Below, piece by piece: positions 5,870 to 13,831 of a stretch of DNA of 16,208 bases. The notes below the pieces were generated by a model. It worked only from the letters and a program-made list of their open reading frames with translations, did not search any database and was not told where the DNA came from. The stretch lies in assembly GCA_964472945.1 (NCBI GenBank), contig CAYYNM010000056.1:1-16208 (forward strand). The letters run 5' to 3'. This DNA comes from QPIN01 sp964472945. GTDB taxonomy: Bacteria > Pseudomonadota > Gammaproteobacteria > Methylococcales > Methylomonadaceae. Both the position numbers and the translations under genes were made by a program. How positions within the stretch are numbered: the stretch's first letter is position 1; each line of letters starts with the position of its first letter.

Positions 5870-6619
5870 ATGAAATTTTCCTTTGAAATTGTTCCAAGAA
5901 CTGAAGAAGCCGTTGATCAGCAATATGATTTTATTTCAACATTGGGCGAGTCAATTAGTATGATCAATGTCCCTGATATCCAGCGATTTAATATTAGAAG
6001 CTGGGAGACAGGTAAAAAAATTGATCGAAGCAAATATAGTTTTGTTCCTCATTTTAGAGCAACAGACTTTTCTTTACAGTCAGGTGATATTTTTCGGATT
6101 ATTGAAGAAAATCAACTGGATCATGTGCTTTTGGTTTCAGGTGATCCGCCTGAAGGTATTAAGCGAGCATTTCATAATACTAATGTACTTGATTTAATCA
6201 GAGTTGTTAAGCAAAAGTATCCTGATATAACCATTCATGCCGGCTTTGACCCTCACAGAAATGGAATTCAGGAAGAATGTAATTATGTACAAAGAAAAGT
6301 CGATGCAGGAGCTAGTAGCTTTTTTTCTCAACCTTTTTACGATATTAGAATGGTAGAAATTTATGCAGAACATTTGCAAGGAATTGATGCTTTTATTGGA
6401 TTGAGCCCTATAACCACTATGTCATCAAAGAATTATTGGGAGATAAAAAACAAAGTTAAATTTCCCTCAAGTTTTAAGCCTGAGATAGAGTGGAATGTTA
6501 GTTTTTCAAACCAAGTGATTGATATGGCTAAAGAGGCTGGCTTTAATATTTACTTTATGCCGATAAAAATAGATCTTAAGAAGTATTTCGGTAAACTGAA
6601 TTTAGAGCAGAGGGGCTAG
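5870..6619 (+). CDS. Methylenetetrahydrofolate reductase-family protein (MetF-like)
   Basis: A 249-residue cytoplasmic TIM-barrel protein of the MTHFR superfamily, which reduces 5,10-methylene-H4folate to 5-methyl-H4folate with FAD. Family marks are FSFEIVP near the N-terminus (the Glu where MetF has its catalytic Glu), VPHFRATD (about residues 59-66), LLVSGDPP (about 87-94, flavin site), IHAGFDPHR and SSFFSQPFYD (about 144-153, Gln where MetF has QFFFD). It is shorter than the roughly 290-residue E. coli enzyme and has a quite divergent sequence, so it may be a side branch with another C1-folate or pterin role. The start has no strong SD (AACCTTAAAAAATG). It is monocistronic and convergent with the next gene. 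Confidence 0.78.
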   Translation: MKFSFEIVPRTEEAVDQQYDFISTLGESISMINVPDIQRFNIRSWETGKKIDRSKYSFVPHFRATDFSLQSGDIFRIIEENQLDHVLLVSGDPPEGIKRAFHNTNVLDLIRVVKQKYPDITIHAGFDPHRNGIQEECNYVQRKVDAGASSFFSQPFYDIRMVEIYAEHLQGIDAFIGLSPITTMSSKNYWEIKNKVKFPSSFKPEIEWNVSFSNQVIDMAKEAGFNIYFMPIKIDLKKYFGKLNLEQRG

Positions 6620-6637
6620 GACACGTAATAATAAAGC

Positions 6638-6662
6638 AGGGTGCATATAGAATGCACCCTGT
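6638..6662. terminator. Hairpin between convergent genes
   Basis: CAGGGTGCAT-ATAGA-ATGCACCCTG is a perfect 10-bp stem with a 5-base loop between the stops of the genes ending at 6619 and 6683. The minus strand is followed by CTTTATTATT, a moderately T-rich tail; the plus strand by TTGGATAAAT. It probably serves both genes. Confidence 0.75.
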
Positions 6663-6682
6663 TGGATAAATATTAAAGAGTA

Positions 6683-7066
6683 TTAAATTTTAGCTTTAAG
6701 ACCCTCATAAGCTTTTTCACCTTTTTCTAGCCATTCAGTTGCTTCAATAACATCACCTTTTTTAGCCGCTTTTCTAGCTTTTTTAAGGTTTTTATTAGCA
6801 TGTTGGCGAGCTCTATCAACTTTGTCGTTTGCATTGATTTCTTTTTGAGCTCTCATTGCTGCTCTAATTGCTTTTTGAGCTTTTAGACCATCATCACCAT
6901 CGTTGATCAATTTCATTGCTTCAGCAATATGCCCTAAAGTCATGTCAATCGCTTGTATTGGACCAAAACAAGTTCTGCCATCTTCACAAGCAACAACAGC
7001 TGTAGAAAAAGAACCTAAAGATAGAGCTAATGTTAATGCTACGACCGCACTTTTTAATAATTTCAT
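6683..7066 (-). CDS. Small secreted lysine-rich helical protein
   Basis: A 127-residue protein with a classic signal peptide (MKLLKSAVVALTLALSLG). The mature part most likely starts at C27 (CEDGRTC), and VVAC also fits a lipobox, so it could be a lipoprotein; alternatively C27 and C33 form a disulfide. The rest is alpha-helical and rich in Ala and Lys, with repeated helices (AQKAIRAAMRAQKEIN, KNLKKARKAAKKG, EWLEKGEKAYEG) that look like a small helical bundle. No named family is recognised. ATG 7066 has GAGG eleven bases upstream. It stands alone, with a hairpin beyond its stop. A role in the periplasm is all that can be inferred. Confidence 0.8.
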   Translation of the reverse strand: MKLLKSAVVALTLALSLGSFSTAVVACEDGRTCFGPIQAIDMTLGHIAEAMKLINDGDDGLKAQKAIRAAMRAQKEINANDKVDRARQHANKNLKKARKAAKKGDVIEATEWLEKGEKAYEGLKAKI

Positions 7067-7220
7067 GTAATGTAAACCTCATTGTAGTTATTTTAATTAG
7101 CACATAACTTTTAAGAATTTAGCTAAATGCTGTAATGAATTTTAGCATAACTTTTATTAATATTGCATGAATTAACAGTTTAACTACCTTTTCTTGTAAT
7201 ATTAATAGGTTAGGAAGGTG

Positions 7221-7552
7221 TTATTCGTCGTCTCTTTTGATAACAAGTTTTGTATGTCCTGGCTTATCTTCAAAAGTATTAAATAAAATAGCACAACAAC
7301 AAACAGAACAGTCCTCGTAGTAAGTACCCACGTAAAATTAATTTAACAAAAACAACTGTCATTCCTGCGTGCTCTTAGCAGGAATCCATCTGACCTACAC
7401 AGTAGATTCCCGATAAGAACACTCGGGAATGACGAAAATAAATTGTTAAGTTAATTATGCCTGTCTACTTATTTTTGATCGCCAGCCGAATTATCAATTA
7501 AAACAGCAATATTTTCGCCACAATAAGGGCATTCGACCTGATACTCTTCCAT
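7221..7552 (-). pseudogene. CPXCG-motif cysteine-rich protein gene, interrupted by a MITE
   Basis: Two halves of a 60-residue gene are separated by a 147-bp palindromic element. The first half (7552-7472) encodes MEEYQVECPYCGENIA through DNSAGDQK, with the CPYCG motif of the CPXCG family, then meets TAA at the insertion. The second half (7320-7221) encodes YEDCSVCCCAILF to IKRDDE and a stop. Removing 7323-7469 and one TA joins the halves in frame as GDQKYYEDCSVCC, exactly the family's expected GDQ-x-Y-x-EDC-x-VCC core. The start ATG overlaps the stop of the upstream dehydrogenase (TAATG). As it stands only 27 residues can be made, with one of the two Cys pairs. This family is a small zinc-ribbon-like protein of unknown function. 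Confidence 0.9.
7323..7469. mobile_element. 147-bp palindromic MITE with TA target duplication
   Basis: The element starts AGTACCCACG and ends CTGTCTACT. Its two arms of about 70 bases are imperfect inverted copies: each carries AGTA, a TTAATTTAAC / TTAACTTAAC block, GTCATTCC and GGAATC. It is flanked by TA on each side (7321-7322 and 7470-7471). The TA duplication, the lack of coding capacity and near-full palindromy fit a Tc1/mariner-IS630-type non-autonomous element. The GTCATTCC...GGAAT core resembles repeats known from several bacterial groups. It sits in the CPXCG gene. Confidence 0.88.
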
Positions 7553-8382
7553 TACTGTACTGTTCGGAGTAAATAATCTAGCCAGGCCATGGGAAGAATG
7601 CGCTTTAAAAAACCAAACAAATAAGTTGGAAAGGTAACGTAATAACGTATGTTAGGTTTTTTAGCTTCCAAAGCGTGAATAACCTTTTTTGCAACAGCTG
7701 CCGCTGGTAGAGTAAAGGGTGCGGCAGGCCCTTCTTTTTGTAAACGTTGTTCCATTACTTTATAAGTTTGTTGGTGCTCACTCAATTCAGGATTTATATT
7801 CTTCTTATATAAAGCAAAGGCATTTTTTCTAAACTGGCTGGTGATAGGGCCGGGTTCTATCAGACAAAGTTGAATATTTGTACCGTGGAGTTCGATACGC
7901 AGAGTATCAACTAATCCTTCCAAGGCAAATTTACTGGCATTATAAGCGCCTCTATACTTCATAGCTACAAAGCCAAGAATTGAACTGTTATAGAGTATGC
8001 GGCCATGTCCTTGTTTGCGCATTAGAGGAATAATGAGGTTTGTTAGCTCGTGAGTGCCAAAGAAATTGGTTTCAAATTGATTTTTTAAAACATCACGGCT
8101 TAAATCTTCAACTGCACCAGGTTGTCCAAAAGCACCATTATTAAATAAGCCATCTACTTTGCCATCAGTTAACGATATTAATTGCTTCACAGCTTGTTGA
8201 ATACTGTTGGAATCGGCAAGGTCAAGCTGTAGAGCTTCAAAGCCCTGGTTTTGTAAATTGGTGACATCGGCTGGTTTTCTGGCTGAGCAAATAACACGGT
8301 AATTGCGTTTTTTTAACTCTATTGCTGTTGTATATCCAATGCCTGTTGAGCAACCTGTGATAAAAACTGTTTTGGGTGCCAT
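7552..8382 (-). CDS. Short-chain dehydrogenase/reductase (SDR)
   Basis: A 276-residue cytoplasmic or membrane-associated NAD(P)-dependent oxidoreductase. The Rossmann motif TGCSTGIG is at residues 10-16 region, NNGAFG at 81-86, the catalytic Ser near S134 (YNSSILG), and the YxxxK pair is Y147 and K151 (YNASKFALEG). The C-terminus is hydrophobic (TFPTYLFGFLKRILPMAWLDYLL), suggesting membrane association or a closing helix. The substrate cannot be told. Its ATG overlaps the stop of the upstream DUF4124 gene (TAATG), and its own stop overlaps the start of the CPXCG gene, so the three are translationally coupled. The layout suits the classical SDR family. Confidence 0.93.
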   Translation of the reverse strand: MAPKTVFITGCSTGIGYTTAIELKKRNYRVICSARKPADVTNLQNQGFEALQLDLADSNSIQQAVKQLISLTDGKVDGLFNNGAFGQPGAVEDLSRDVLKNQFETNFFGTHELTNLIIPLMRKQGHGRILYNSSILGFVAMKYRGAYNASKFALEGLVDTLRIELHGTNIQLCLIEPGPITSQFRKNAFALYKKNINPELSEHQQTYKVMEQRLQKEGPAAPFTLPAAAVAKKVIHALEAKKPNIRYYVTFPTYLFGFLKRILPMAWLDYLLRTVQ

Positions 8383-8969
8383 TACTTTATGAGTTCAGTT
8401 TCATTAAATTGGAAGTTTTTTGCAGAACTGCAGTCGATGGAGAAAACCAAATGATCAGGCTTGCTTTGTACACTTAATTGATCTGACTCTACACGGGTGC
8501 AATCACCCGTTGCTAATGCCTTTTGAGCGGCTAAACGTCTAAATTTTTCAATTTCGGGTAGTCTAGCTTCAAAAGGTTTTACTTGCTCAGGTAATTTATC
8601 ATATTGATAAGGAGGAATAGCAAAAGCAGTATATTGAACCGTGTTATTTTTTATCAGTTGTTGATTGATTGTGCTTTGTTCAATGGCATCTTTTTGTCGT
8701 TTAGCTTCTTTAGCGATTAAGTTTTGGCGGTCAATTTCCTGCTGTTTTTTTTGCTCAACTTGCTGTTGTTGCTGTTTAAGTCTAACGGCTAAATCTACAG
8801 ATTGGCCCGTTTTAAAATCGATTTTAAGGGCTTTTTTTTCTTCAGCGCAAGGAGTCGCTTGATAGGCTGTTTTACCTTGATCGTCAGTACATTTGTAAAC
8901 ACTGGCAAGGCTATAACCTGACCCTAGTGTCATCAGTAACAAACTACCTATCGAATATATTAATTTCAT
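8382..8969 (-). CDS. DUF4124 domain-containing secreted protein
   Basis: A 195-residue exported protein, taking ATG 8969 as start because GGAGGAG lies seven to eight bases upstream; an ATG 30 bases earlier lacks an SD. A signal peptide (MKLIYSIGSLLLMTLGSG) is followed directly by the DUF4124 pattern VYKCTDDQGKTAYQATPC, in which the two Cys likely form a disulfide. A Gln/Lys-rich coiled-coil stretch (about residues 60-105, with LKQQQQQVEQKKQQ) comes next. The C-terminal part has a further Cys pair (GDC and IDC). It is the first gene of a three-gene unit with TAATG overlaps. DUF4124 proteins are periplasmic and of unknown function. Confidence 0.87.
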   Translation of the reverse strand: MKLIYSIGSLLLMTLGSGYSLASVYKCTDDQGKTAYQATPCAEEKKALKIDFKTGQSVDLAVRLKQQQQQVEQKKQQEIDRQNLIAKEAKRQKDAIEQSTINQQLIKNNTVQYTAFAIPPYQYDKLPEQVKPFEARLPEIEKFRRLAAQKALATGDCTRVESDQLSVQSKPDHLVFSIDCSSAKNFQFNETELIK

Positions 8970-9512
8970 TATTTTTTCTCCTCCATAAATTAGGTCCACT
9001 ATTACCCAACTTGCTCTTTAAGTAAATAAGTTTTTTCTTGATAGTGTTTACTAACAAAAACAAAACACAATTGCTGTCACAAAATGTGGTAAAAAACCAA
9101 AAGTAGTTTATTTCGGCCTCCTAGTATCATTATTTAGCATAAAAAAATTGACAGCACGGGTAAATAGGTTTCGTAGTGATTATCTATTTACACTTGAATA
9201 AGGGCTGAAACTGCAAACACAATAACAAATAATCCTAAGGATATTTTCCTAAGTGCTGTTAATTCATAAACTCTATTAAGTGTTAAGTGTAGGATAAATT
9301 ACACAACTAAACAGGGGGGAACTAACAATATATTAATAAAGGGTTAGCTGTTTGTATTTGTAAGGTAAATTTCAATACCCCAAAGCATCCTATCCAGGAC
9401 AAATTAATTTAACAGCACTATTTATGGCAATCTTTAAAGTAAAATTACTAATGAACAGGGTATAATTGAAAATATAAATTCAATAACCGTTAAATCGTTT
9501 AAAGGTGAAATC
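8970..9512. other. Intergenic stretch without a gene
   Basis: This AT-rich 540-base divergent spacer holds no convincing coding region. GTAAATAG (9160) and CTATTTAC (9191) form a weak 8-bp inverted repeat with a 16-base loop. TATAAT at 9461-9466 would suit a -10 box for the TIM44-like gene, but no clear -35 lies 16-18 bases before it. AGGTG precedes ATG 9513. Confidence 0.7.
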
Positions 9513-10502
9513 ATGAACAAGATGACAGGTTTTTTAGTAAGCATTTTAATGAGTTGTTTATTGGTCTTAGCAAGTGTTTCTGATGCTCAAGCTAAACGGT
9601 TTGGTGGTTCACGTTCGTTCGGTGGGAAATCTTCCTACAGCTCACCTTTTAAACGATCTACTGCATCAAAAGCAACGTCTACTCAGTCAGCAAGTCAACA
9701 GAAAGCATACAAGCAAAACCAAACCGCAAGACAAGGTATGAGTCGTCGGGGTGGGTTGATGGGGATGCTTGGTGGACTGGCCTTGGGAGGTTTGCTGGGC
9801 TCATTATTTTTTGGAGGAGCATTTGAGAGTTTTAATTTTATGGATATTTTGTTATTTTGTGGAATTACCTACTTGTTATACAAAATGTTTGCAGCTAAGG
9901 CTAGCAAGACTCAGGGGCGAACACAACCTGTTTACACGCGAGATAGTTATGGTTCACAGCAAGGCCATTCTCAATATAAACCACAATCATTTGATCATGA
10001 TTCTCAACAGAGTTTAGCCAACTTTGATACAGATATATTGTTTAATAAAGGTAGTAGTCAGGAAAGCTCTACTAAGACCACTTTTTCAGCAGAACAAAGT
10101 GATGTGACTTTTGAACAGGAGACTATTCCAGCAGGCTTTGATGAAGCTGATTTTTTAGCGGGAGCAACAGCTGCTTATAACAATTTGCAAGATGCATGGG
10201 ATAAAAGAGAACTTTCTGAGATTAGAGGTTTAACGACGGATAAAGTTTTTGCTGAAATTCAACAGCAGTTACAAGCATCTTCTGAGGTTAATCAAACAGA
10301 TGTTTTAAAAGTTGATGCAGAATTATTAAGTATTAGAGAAATTGGAACTGACCTTGAAGCGGTAGTATTGTTTGATTCTATCATCAGAGAAGATGATAGT
10401 ACTCAAGCAGAACAAGTAAGAGAAGTTTGGCATTTTATAAAGTCTAAAAATAGCTTGCAGCCTAAATGGTATCTTGATGGAATTCAGCAATTAGAACAGT
10501 AA
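9513..10502 (+). CDS. TIM44-like domain membrane protein
   Basis: A 329-residue protein with a signal peptide (ends near AQA, residues 25-27), a Ser/Gly/Arg-rich linker (FGGSRSFGGKSS), a Gly-rich hydrophobic segment (GGLMGMLGGLALGGLLG, about 80-97) and a second helix (FMDILLFCGITYLLYKMF, about 108-126). The C-terminal part from about residue 208 is TIM44-like (DEADFLAGATAAYNNLQDAWDK, then VWHFIKSKN, WYLDGIQQLEQ), the NTF2-like fold related to MPN_TIM44. Bacterial proteins of this build are inner-membrane anchored, with unknown roles. The SD AGGTG precedes ATG 9513. It is not visibly in an operon. An AT-rich imperfect hairpin at 10578-10604 may end the transcript. Confidence 0.85.
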   Translation: MNKMTGFLVSILMSCLLVLASVSDAQAKRFGGSRSFGGKSSYSSPFKRSTASKATSTQSASQQKAYKQNQTARQGMSRRGGLMGMLGGLALGGLLGSLFFGGAFESFNFMDILLFCGITYLLYKMFAAKASKTQGRTQPVYTRDSYGSQQGHSQYKPQSFDHDSQQSLANFDTDILFNKGSSQESSTKTTFSAEQSDVTFEQETIPAGFDEADFLAGATAAYNNLQDAWDKRELSEIRGLTTDKVFAEIQQQLQASSEVNQTDVLKVDAELLSIREIGTDLEAVVLFDSIIREDDSTQAEQVREVWHFIKSKNSLQPKWYLDGIQQLEQ

Positions 10503-10745
10503 AAAAATTATAGGTTTATTCATTACATCCCTGTAGCTTATGCAGAAGCCATTGCTGAGAGGAGCGCTTAAATTAAATTCTTTTGCTACTTTAAAGTAAA
10601 AGAAGTGTTTTATTTATCCTATTGATTCATAATGATATTTTATACTATATGGTTTTTCCGTGAGTCACCCATAAAACAAAGGAAGATTATATTTTAAGGT
10701 GTTAAAATGAGAAGTTAAACGCAAACAAATTATTAGGGAAAACGA

Positions 10746-11950
10746 ATGGCAAGAAAACCAGAAGAAACAATGACAACCCCCATCATCATTGACCCTAATA
10801 TGTTAAATAATTATTATAACCAGGGTGATGAGATAAGTTTGGTGGAATTATGGAGGTCTTTAGTTGAGCAAAAAACTGTATTTTTTGCTACCTTTTTAAT
10901 TATATTAATTGCTGGATGTGCATTCTCTCTAATTCAACCGACCCTATATGAATATTCCACTACGATTGAGATTGGTACCCAAGCAGATATACAACTTTAA
11001 TTCAACCAATAGAAACTGTAAAATCAGAAGTAGAATCAGCTTATATCAATGTCGCCTTACATAACTATTATAAAGGAGTAGGAAAAGGAAAGGGTGTTGT
11101 TAGTGTGTCTGTTGATACCCCCCCAAATACTAATCTAATTATTCTTAAAAGTAGTGGAACTATTGAGCAATCAGAGACTAACCTTGCTATTCAAAATGAT
11201 ATTCTCCAGAGACTAATTAAAAAGTATAACGCAACGAGCCAATCAGTTAAAAATGGTTTTAATAGCCAAATATTAAAACTAAATAGTCAACTGGAAGACC
11301 TGCAAAATGAGAAATTATTTGCGGGTAAGGAGCTTGAAGTTAAAAGCGCTCTTACTACAAAAAGGAATGGGCTTATAAAGCTTCAAGAAGAAGAAAAGAG
11401 TTTAGACGACTCTCTTATTCGGCTGCAAGCACTTGCCGCATTACTAAAAGAGCAATATAACACTGACATCGAAAACCTTAAAACGGCTCTTAAAAATCAG
11501 CATCAAGCAACTAAAGGTAGGGCTGATACTGCTCTACTTGTTTTATTGACTTCAGAGTTACAACAATACCGTACCCATATTGCGGCTCTCAATGAACGGT
11601 TAAATATTAAATTACCTACACGACAAGAAAATTTAACCCTTAAAATTGCTAATAATAAGAGAGCCCAAGAAAGCCAGCGAGTTTTAATAAAACAAGCAGA
11701 AAATGCGGTAGATAAGTTATATATCAACCGAGGGTGTCAAATAAACTTACTTAAATCTCAAATATTAAAAATAGAAAATGATATAAAATCTTTGTCCACA
11801 ACACATGCACTGGTTCCACCCTCTCCTTCATTTGAACCCGTCAATGGAAAAAAGAAATTTTTGATTATTGCTGTATCAGGTGTGTTAGGTTTTTTTATTG
11901 CCCTTTTTGCTGCTTTATTTGCTGGTTTTCTTGCTAAGGTTAAAGATTAA
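10746..11950 (+). pseudogene. Wzz-type polysaccharide chain-length determinant, frameshifted
   Basis: Two reading frames together encode one Wzz-family polysaccharide co-polymerase. The first (10746-11000) has the N-terminal pattern ISLVELWRSLVEQK, then TM1 (FFATFLIILIAGCAFSLI), then TTIEIGTQ before TAA. The frame beginning near 10991 continues TLIQPIETVKSEVES, AYINVALHNYYKG and, through a long coiled-coil, to the second TM helix (FLIIAVSGVLGFFIALFAALFAGFL) near the end at 11950. A one-base loss (or two-base gain) between about 10970 and 10998 explains the break; the repaired protein would be about 401 residues. SD AGGG precedes ATG 10746. There is no Tyr-kinase domain and no sugar-export neighbours are in view. 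A sequencing error cannot be excluded. Confidence 0.85.
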
Positions 11951-11980
11951 TATGACTATAAACTTATCACAGGTTGAAAA

Positions 11981-12051
11981 TTGTAGGGGGGCTTTAGTCC
12001 GCATTCACTGCTGCAATTTACTTATATGGCGGACTGAAGTCCGCCCTACAA
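11981..12051. repeat. 71-bp palindromic dispersed repeat (TTGTAG family)
   Basis: TTGTAGGGGGGCTTTAGTCC (11981-12000) continues into GC and is mirrored by GCGGACTGAAGTCC-GCCCTACAA (12029-12051), around a 26-base loop. It is the same family as 4122-4196. It follows the wzz-like gene. Confidence 0.87.
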
Positions 12052-12228
12052 CACTTACTTTTTATTTTTTAAAGCAACCTGTGGTTTGTATATAGCCATG
12101 AAGATTAAAAATATATTTAATAGGATTAATGTTATATAGAACTCATTCAATAAGAAATAATTTATTGATAATAAATGAATTTAGAGCCAGTAACTTTTAT
12201 TGATAAAGATGATGCATGAGTAAATCAT

Positions 12229-12276
12229 AATGAGGCTTTAGGCTAGTCTGAATCGTGCGAGGATAAAGCCTCACTT
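12229..12276. repeat. 48-bp inverted repeat GAGGCTTTA / TAAAGCCTC
   Basis: AATGAGGCTTTA (12229-12240) and TAAAGCCTCACTT (12264-12276) are inverted with one extra base. The outer part resembles the left arm at 5136-5155 (GGAAGT-AGGCTTTA). It is part of a 380-base gene-free spacer (11951-12334). Confidence 0.65.
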
Positions 12277-12334
12277 CCAATTATTAGAATAAATATAGTT
12301 ATACTTCAGGCGAAGCCTATCTACTTATATTGAA

Positions 12335-12520
12335 CTAAAATAAATCTTCTTGTTTGCAAGAAGTTTTACAGCCACAAGTTTTACCACAACCTAAGCCTTC
12401 TTCTTTTACTGGACCAAGATCAGGGTTATTAGCGGCATATTTTCTAGCAATTTGTTGGATTAATACCCAGGCAATTAGCACTGAAAAGATAATAGTTATG
12501 GTAATTAATAAGTTAAACAT
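12335..12520 (-). CDS. Small one-helix Cys-rich protein, NqrM-like
   Basis: A 61-residue protein, taking ATG 12520 as start (TTG 12532 is the alternative in frame). It has one hydrophobic helix (residues 3-21, LLITITIIFSVLIAWVL), a basic turn (RKYA), then a tail with GLGCGKTCGCKTSC, cysteines C45, C49, C51, C55. NqrM (DUF539) is likewise a one-helix protein with four conserved Cys, two of them as C-x-C-x3-C, and is needed to insert the iron centre at the NqrD/NqrE interface. This protein shares build and C-x-C-x3-C but not clearly the family sequence. It lies 43 bases after rnfA, so a matching role for RnfA/RnfE is inferred. The SD GGAT lies about 9 bases upstream. Confidence 0.7.
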   Translation of the reverse strand: MFNLLITITIIFSVLIAWVLIQQIARKYAANNPDLGPVKEEGLGCGKTCGCKTSCKQEDLF

Positions 12521-12563
12521 TGTTGTATCCAAATTAATGTTAAGTCTAAATAAACTCTTTGTT

Positions 12564-13151
12564 TTAGGCTGTTGTTCCTAAACCAGCAAATCCCATAAAG
12601 GTAAGTGATAATATGCCGGCTAACATCATACTTAAAGCGGCTGCTTGAGTAATGTTTGGTAGAATTGATAACTCCAGTTTTTCTCTAAGCCCAGCCATTA
12701 AAACAATGGCTAAACCAAAACCAGCACCACCGCCTAAACTAAAAGAGACAGACTGTAAAAAATCGTAACCTCTTGATGTTTGAAATAATGCTACACCTAA
12801 AATAGCACAGTTAGTAGTGATTAAGGGCAAGAAAATTCCCAAAGCTCTAAATAGCGTTGGGCTAAATTTTTTTAAAATCATTTCTACTAACTGCACAGCA
12901 GAAGCTATTAGCGCAATATAACTAATTAGACGCAGAAACTCTAGCTCATAAGTGGTTAATACTAAGTTAATGGCATAAGCACACGTTGAACTTACAAACA
13001 TTACAAATGCAGTAGCAAGTGCCATATTAAATGCGGTGTCACGTTTTGCTGATACGCCAACAAAGGGGCATAAACCAAGGAAAAGTGCTAATACAAAGTT
13101 ATTAATTAAAAAGGCACTAAGAAAAATAAAGCTAAGAGATTCTGGATTCAT
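12564..13151 (-). CDS. rnfA: Rnf complex subunit RnfA
   Basis: A 195-residue six-helix inner-membrane subunit of the Rnf electron-transport complex, which couples ferredoxin:NAD oxidoreduction to ion translocation. Near-family length and signature parts are LGLCPFVGVSAKRDTA (C28) and TTNCAILGV (C115), the two Cys that with RnfE form the membrane-embedded iron-sulfur centre. The pattern NFVLALFLG and the GAGFGLAIVLMAG loop are typical. The start ATG 13151 has AGGAG inside the end of rnfE, two bases after its stop. NqrE of Na+-NQR is homologous, but the companion subunit sizes here favour Rnf. Confidence 0.95.
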   Translation of the reverse strand: MNPESLSFIFLSAFLINNFVLALFLGLCPFVGVSAKRDTAFNMALATAFVMFVSSTCAYAINLVLTTYELEFLRLISYIALIASAVQLVEMILKKFSPTLFRALGIFLPLITTNCAILGVALFQTSRGYDFLQSVSFSLGGGAGFGLAIVLMAGLREKLELSILPNITQAAALSMMLAGILSLTFMGFAGLGTTA

Positions 13152-13153
13152 TA

Positions 13154-13831
13154 TTAACTCCTAGGTTGACTAACGGTGCAATGAGAAGCAGAATCTGCAG
13201 CAATTAATTTACCTGTTTTACGTTGCTCAACATAGTTAATCAGTAATAGCCATGAGCCTAAAACGATAAAGCCACCGGGTGGTAGAATCATTACGACCCA
13301 AGGTTGGAAATTAAGGCTGAATATTTGGTAGCCTAATAATTGCCCTGCACCTAATAGTTCTCTAACACCACCTAACATGACTAAGGCCAAGGTAAAACCT
13401 AATCCCATCCCTAAAGCACTAATAACTGATTTACCAAATGTGTTTTTTGATGCAAAAGCTTCAGCGCGGCCTAAAATTAAACAGTTCACTACAATTAATT
13501 GAATAAAAGCACCCAGTTTGTTATATAAATCTAAACTAATAGCTTGAATAATATAATCAACCAAAGTAACAAAGGTGGCAATGATAATAATATAAGTGGT
13601 GATACGTACTTGTTTGGGTATGAAGTTTCTTAGTGCAGAGACTAGAGCATTTGAACAGACTAAAACAAAAATACTGGCCAAGCCCATGGCTAATGAGTTT
13701 TCAACACTATTAGTTACAGCAAGTACAGGACAGAGTCCTAGCATCATTACGAATACTGGGTTTTCTTTCCATATCCCGGCTGTGAATATATCCATGGTTA
13801 TTGGAGTATCTTTATTAGTTGAGTTGGCCAT
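13154..13831 (-). CDS. rnfE: Rnf complex subunit RnfE
   Basis: A 225-residue inner-membrane subunit, homologous to NqrD. It has LGLCPVLAVTNSVENSLAMG (C34) and LIVVNCLILGRAEAFAS (C116), the paired Cys for the Fe-S centre at the RnfA/RnfE interface, plus LGGVRELLGAGQLLG and LPPGGFIVLGSWLL, which are standard for RnfE. The start at ATG 13831 is supported by AGAGG five bases upstream and overlaps the end of rnfG by 17 bases. The N-terminal 12 residues are hydrophilic, and M13 could be a second start. Confidence 0.95.
   Translation of the reverse strand: MANSTNKDTPITMDIFTAGIWKENPVFVMMLGLCPVLAVTNSVENSLAMGLASIFVLVCSNALVSALRNFIPKQVRITTYIIIIATFVTLVDYIIQAISLDLYNKLGAFIQLIVVNCLILGRAEAFASKNTFGKSVISALGMGLGFTLALVMLGGVRELLGAGQLLGYQIFSLNFQPWVVMILPPGGFIVLGSWLLLINYVEQRKTGKLIAADSASHCTVSQPRS

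Noticed and set aside
9160..9191. GTAAATAG / CTATTTAC inverted repeat
   Set aside because: AT-rich 8-bp arms with a 16-base loop are likely by chance.
11105..11950. Stand-alone protein starting at GTG 11105
   Set aside because: No SD, and the frame is open upstream to the break with continuing family sequence; it is the second part of the Wzz-type gene.
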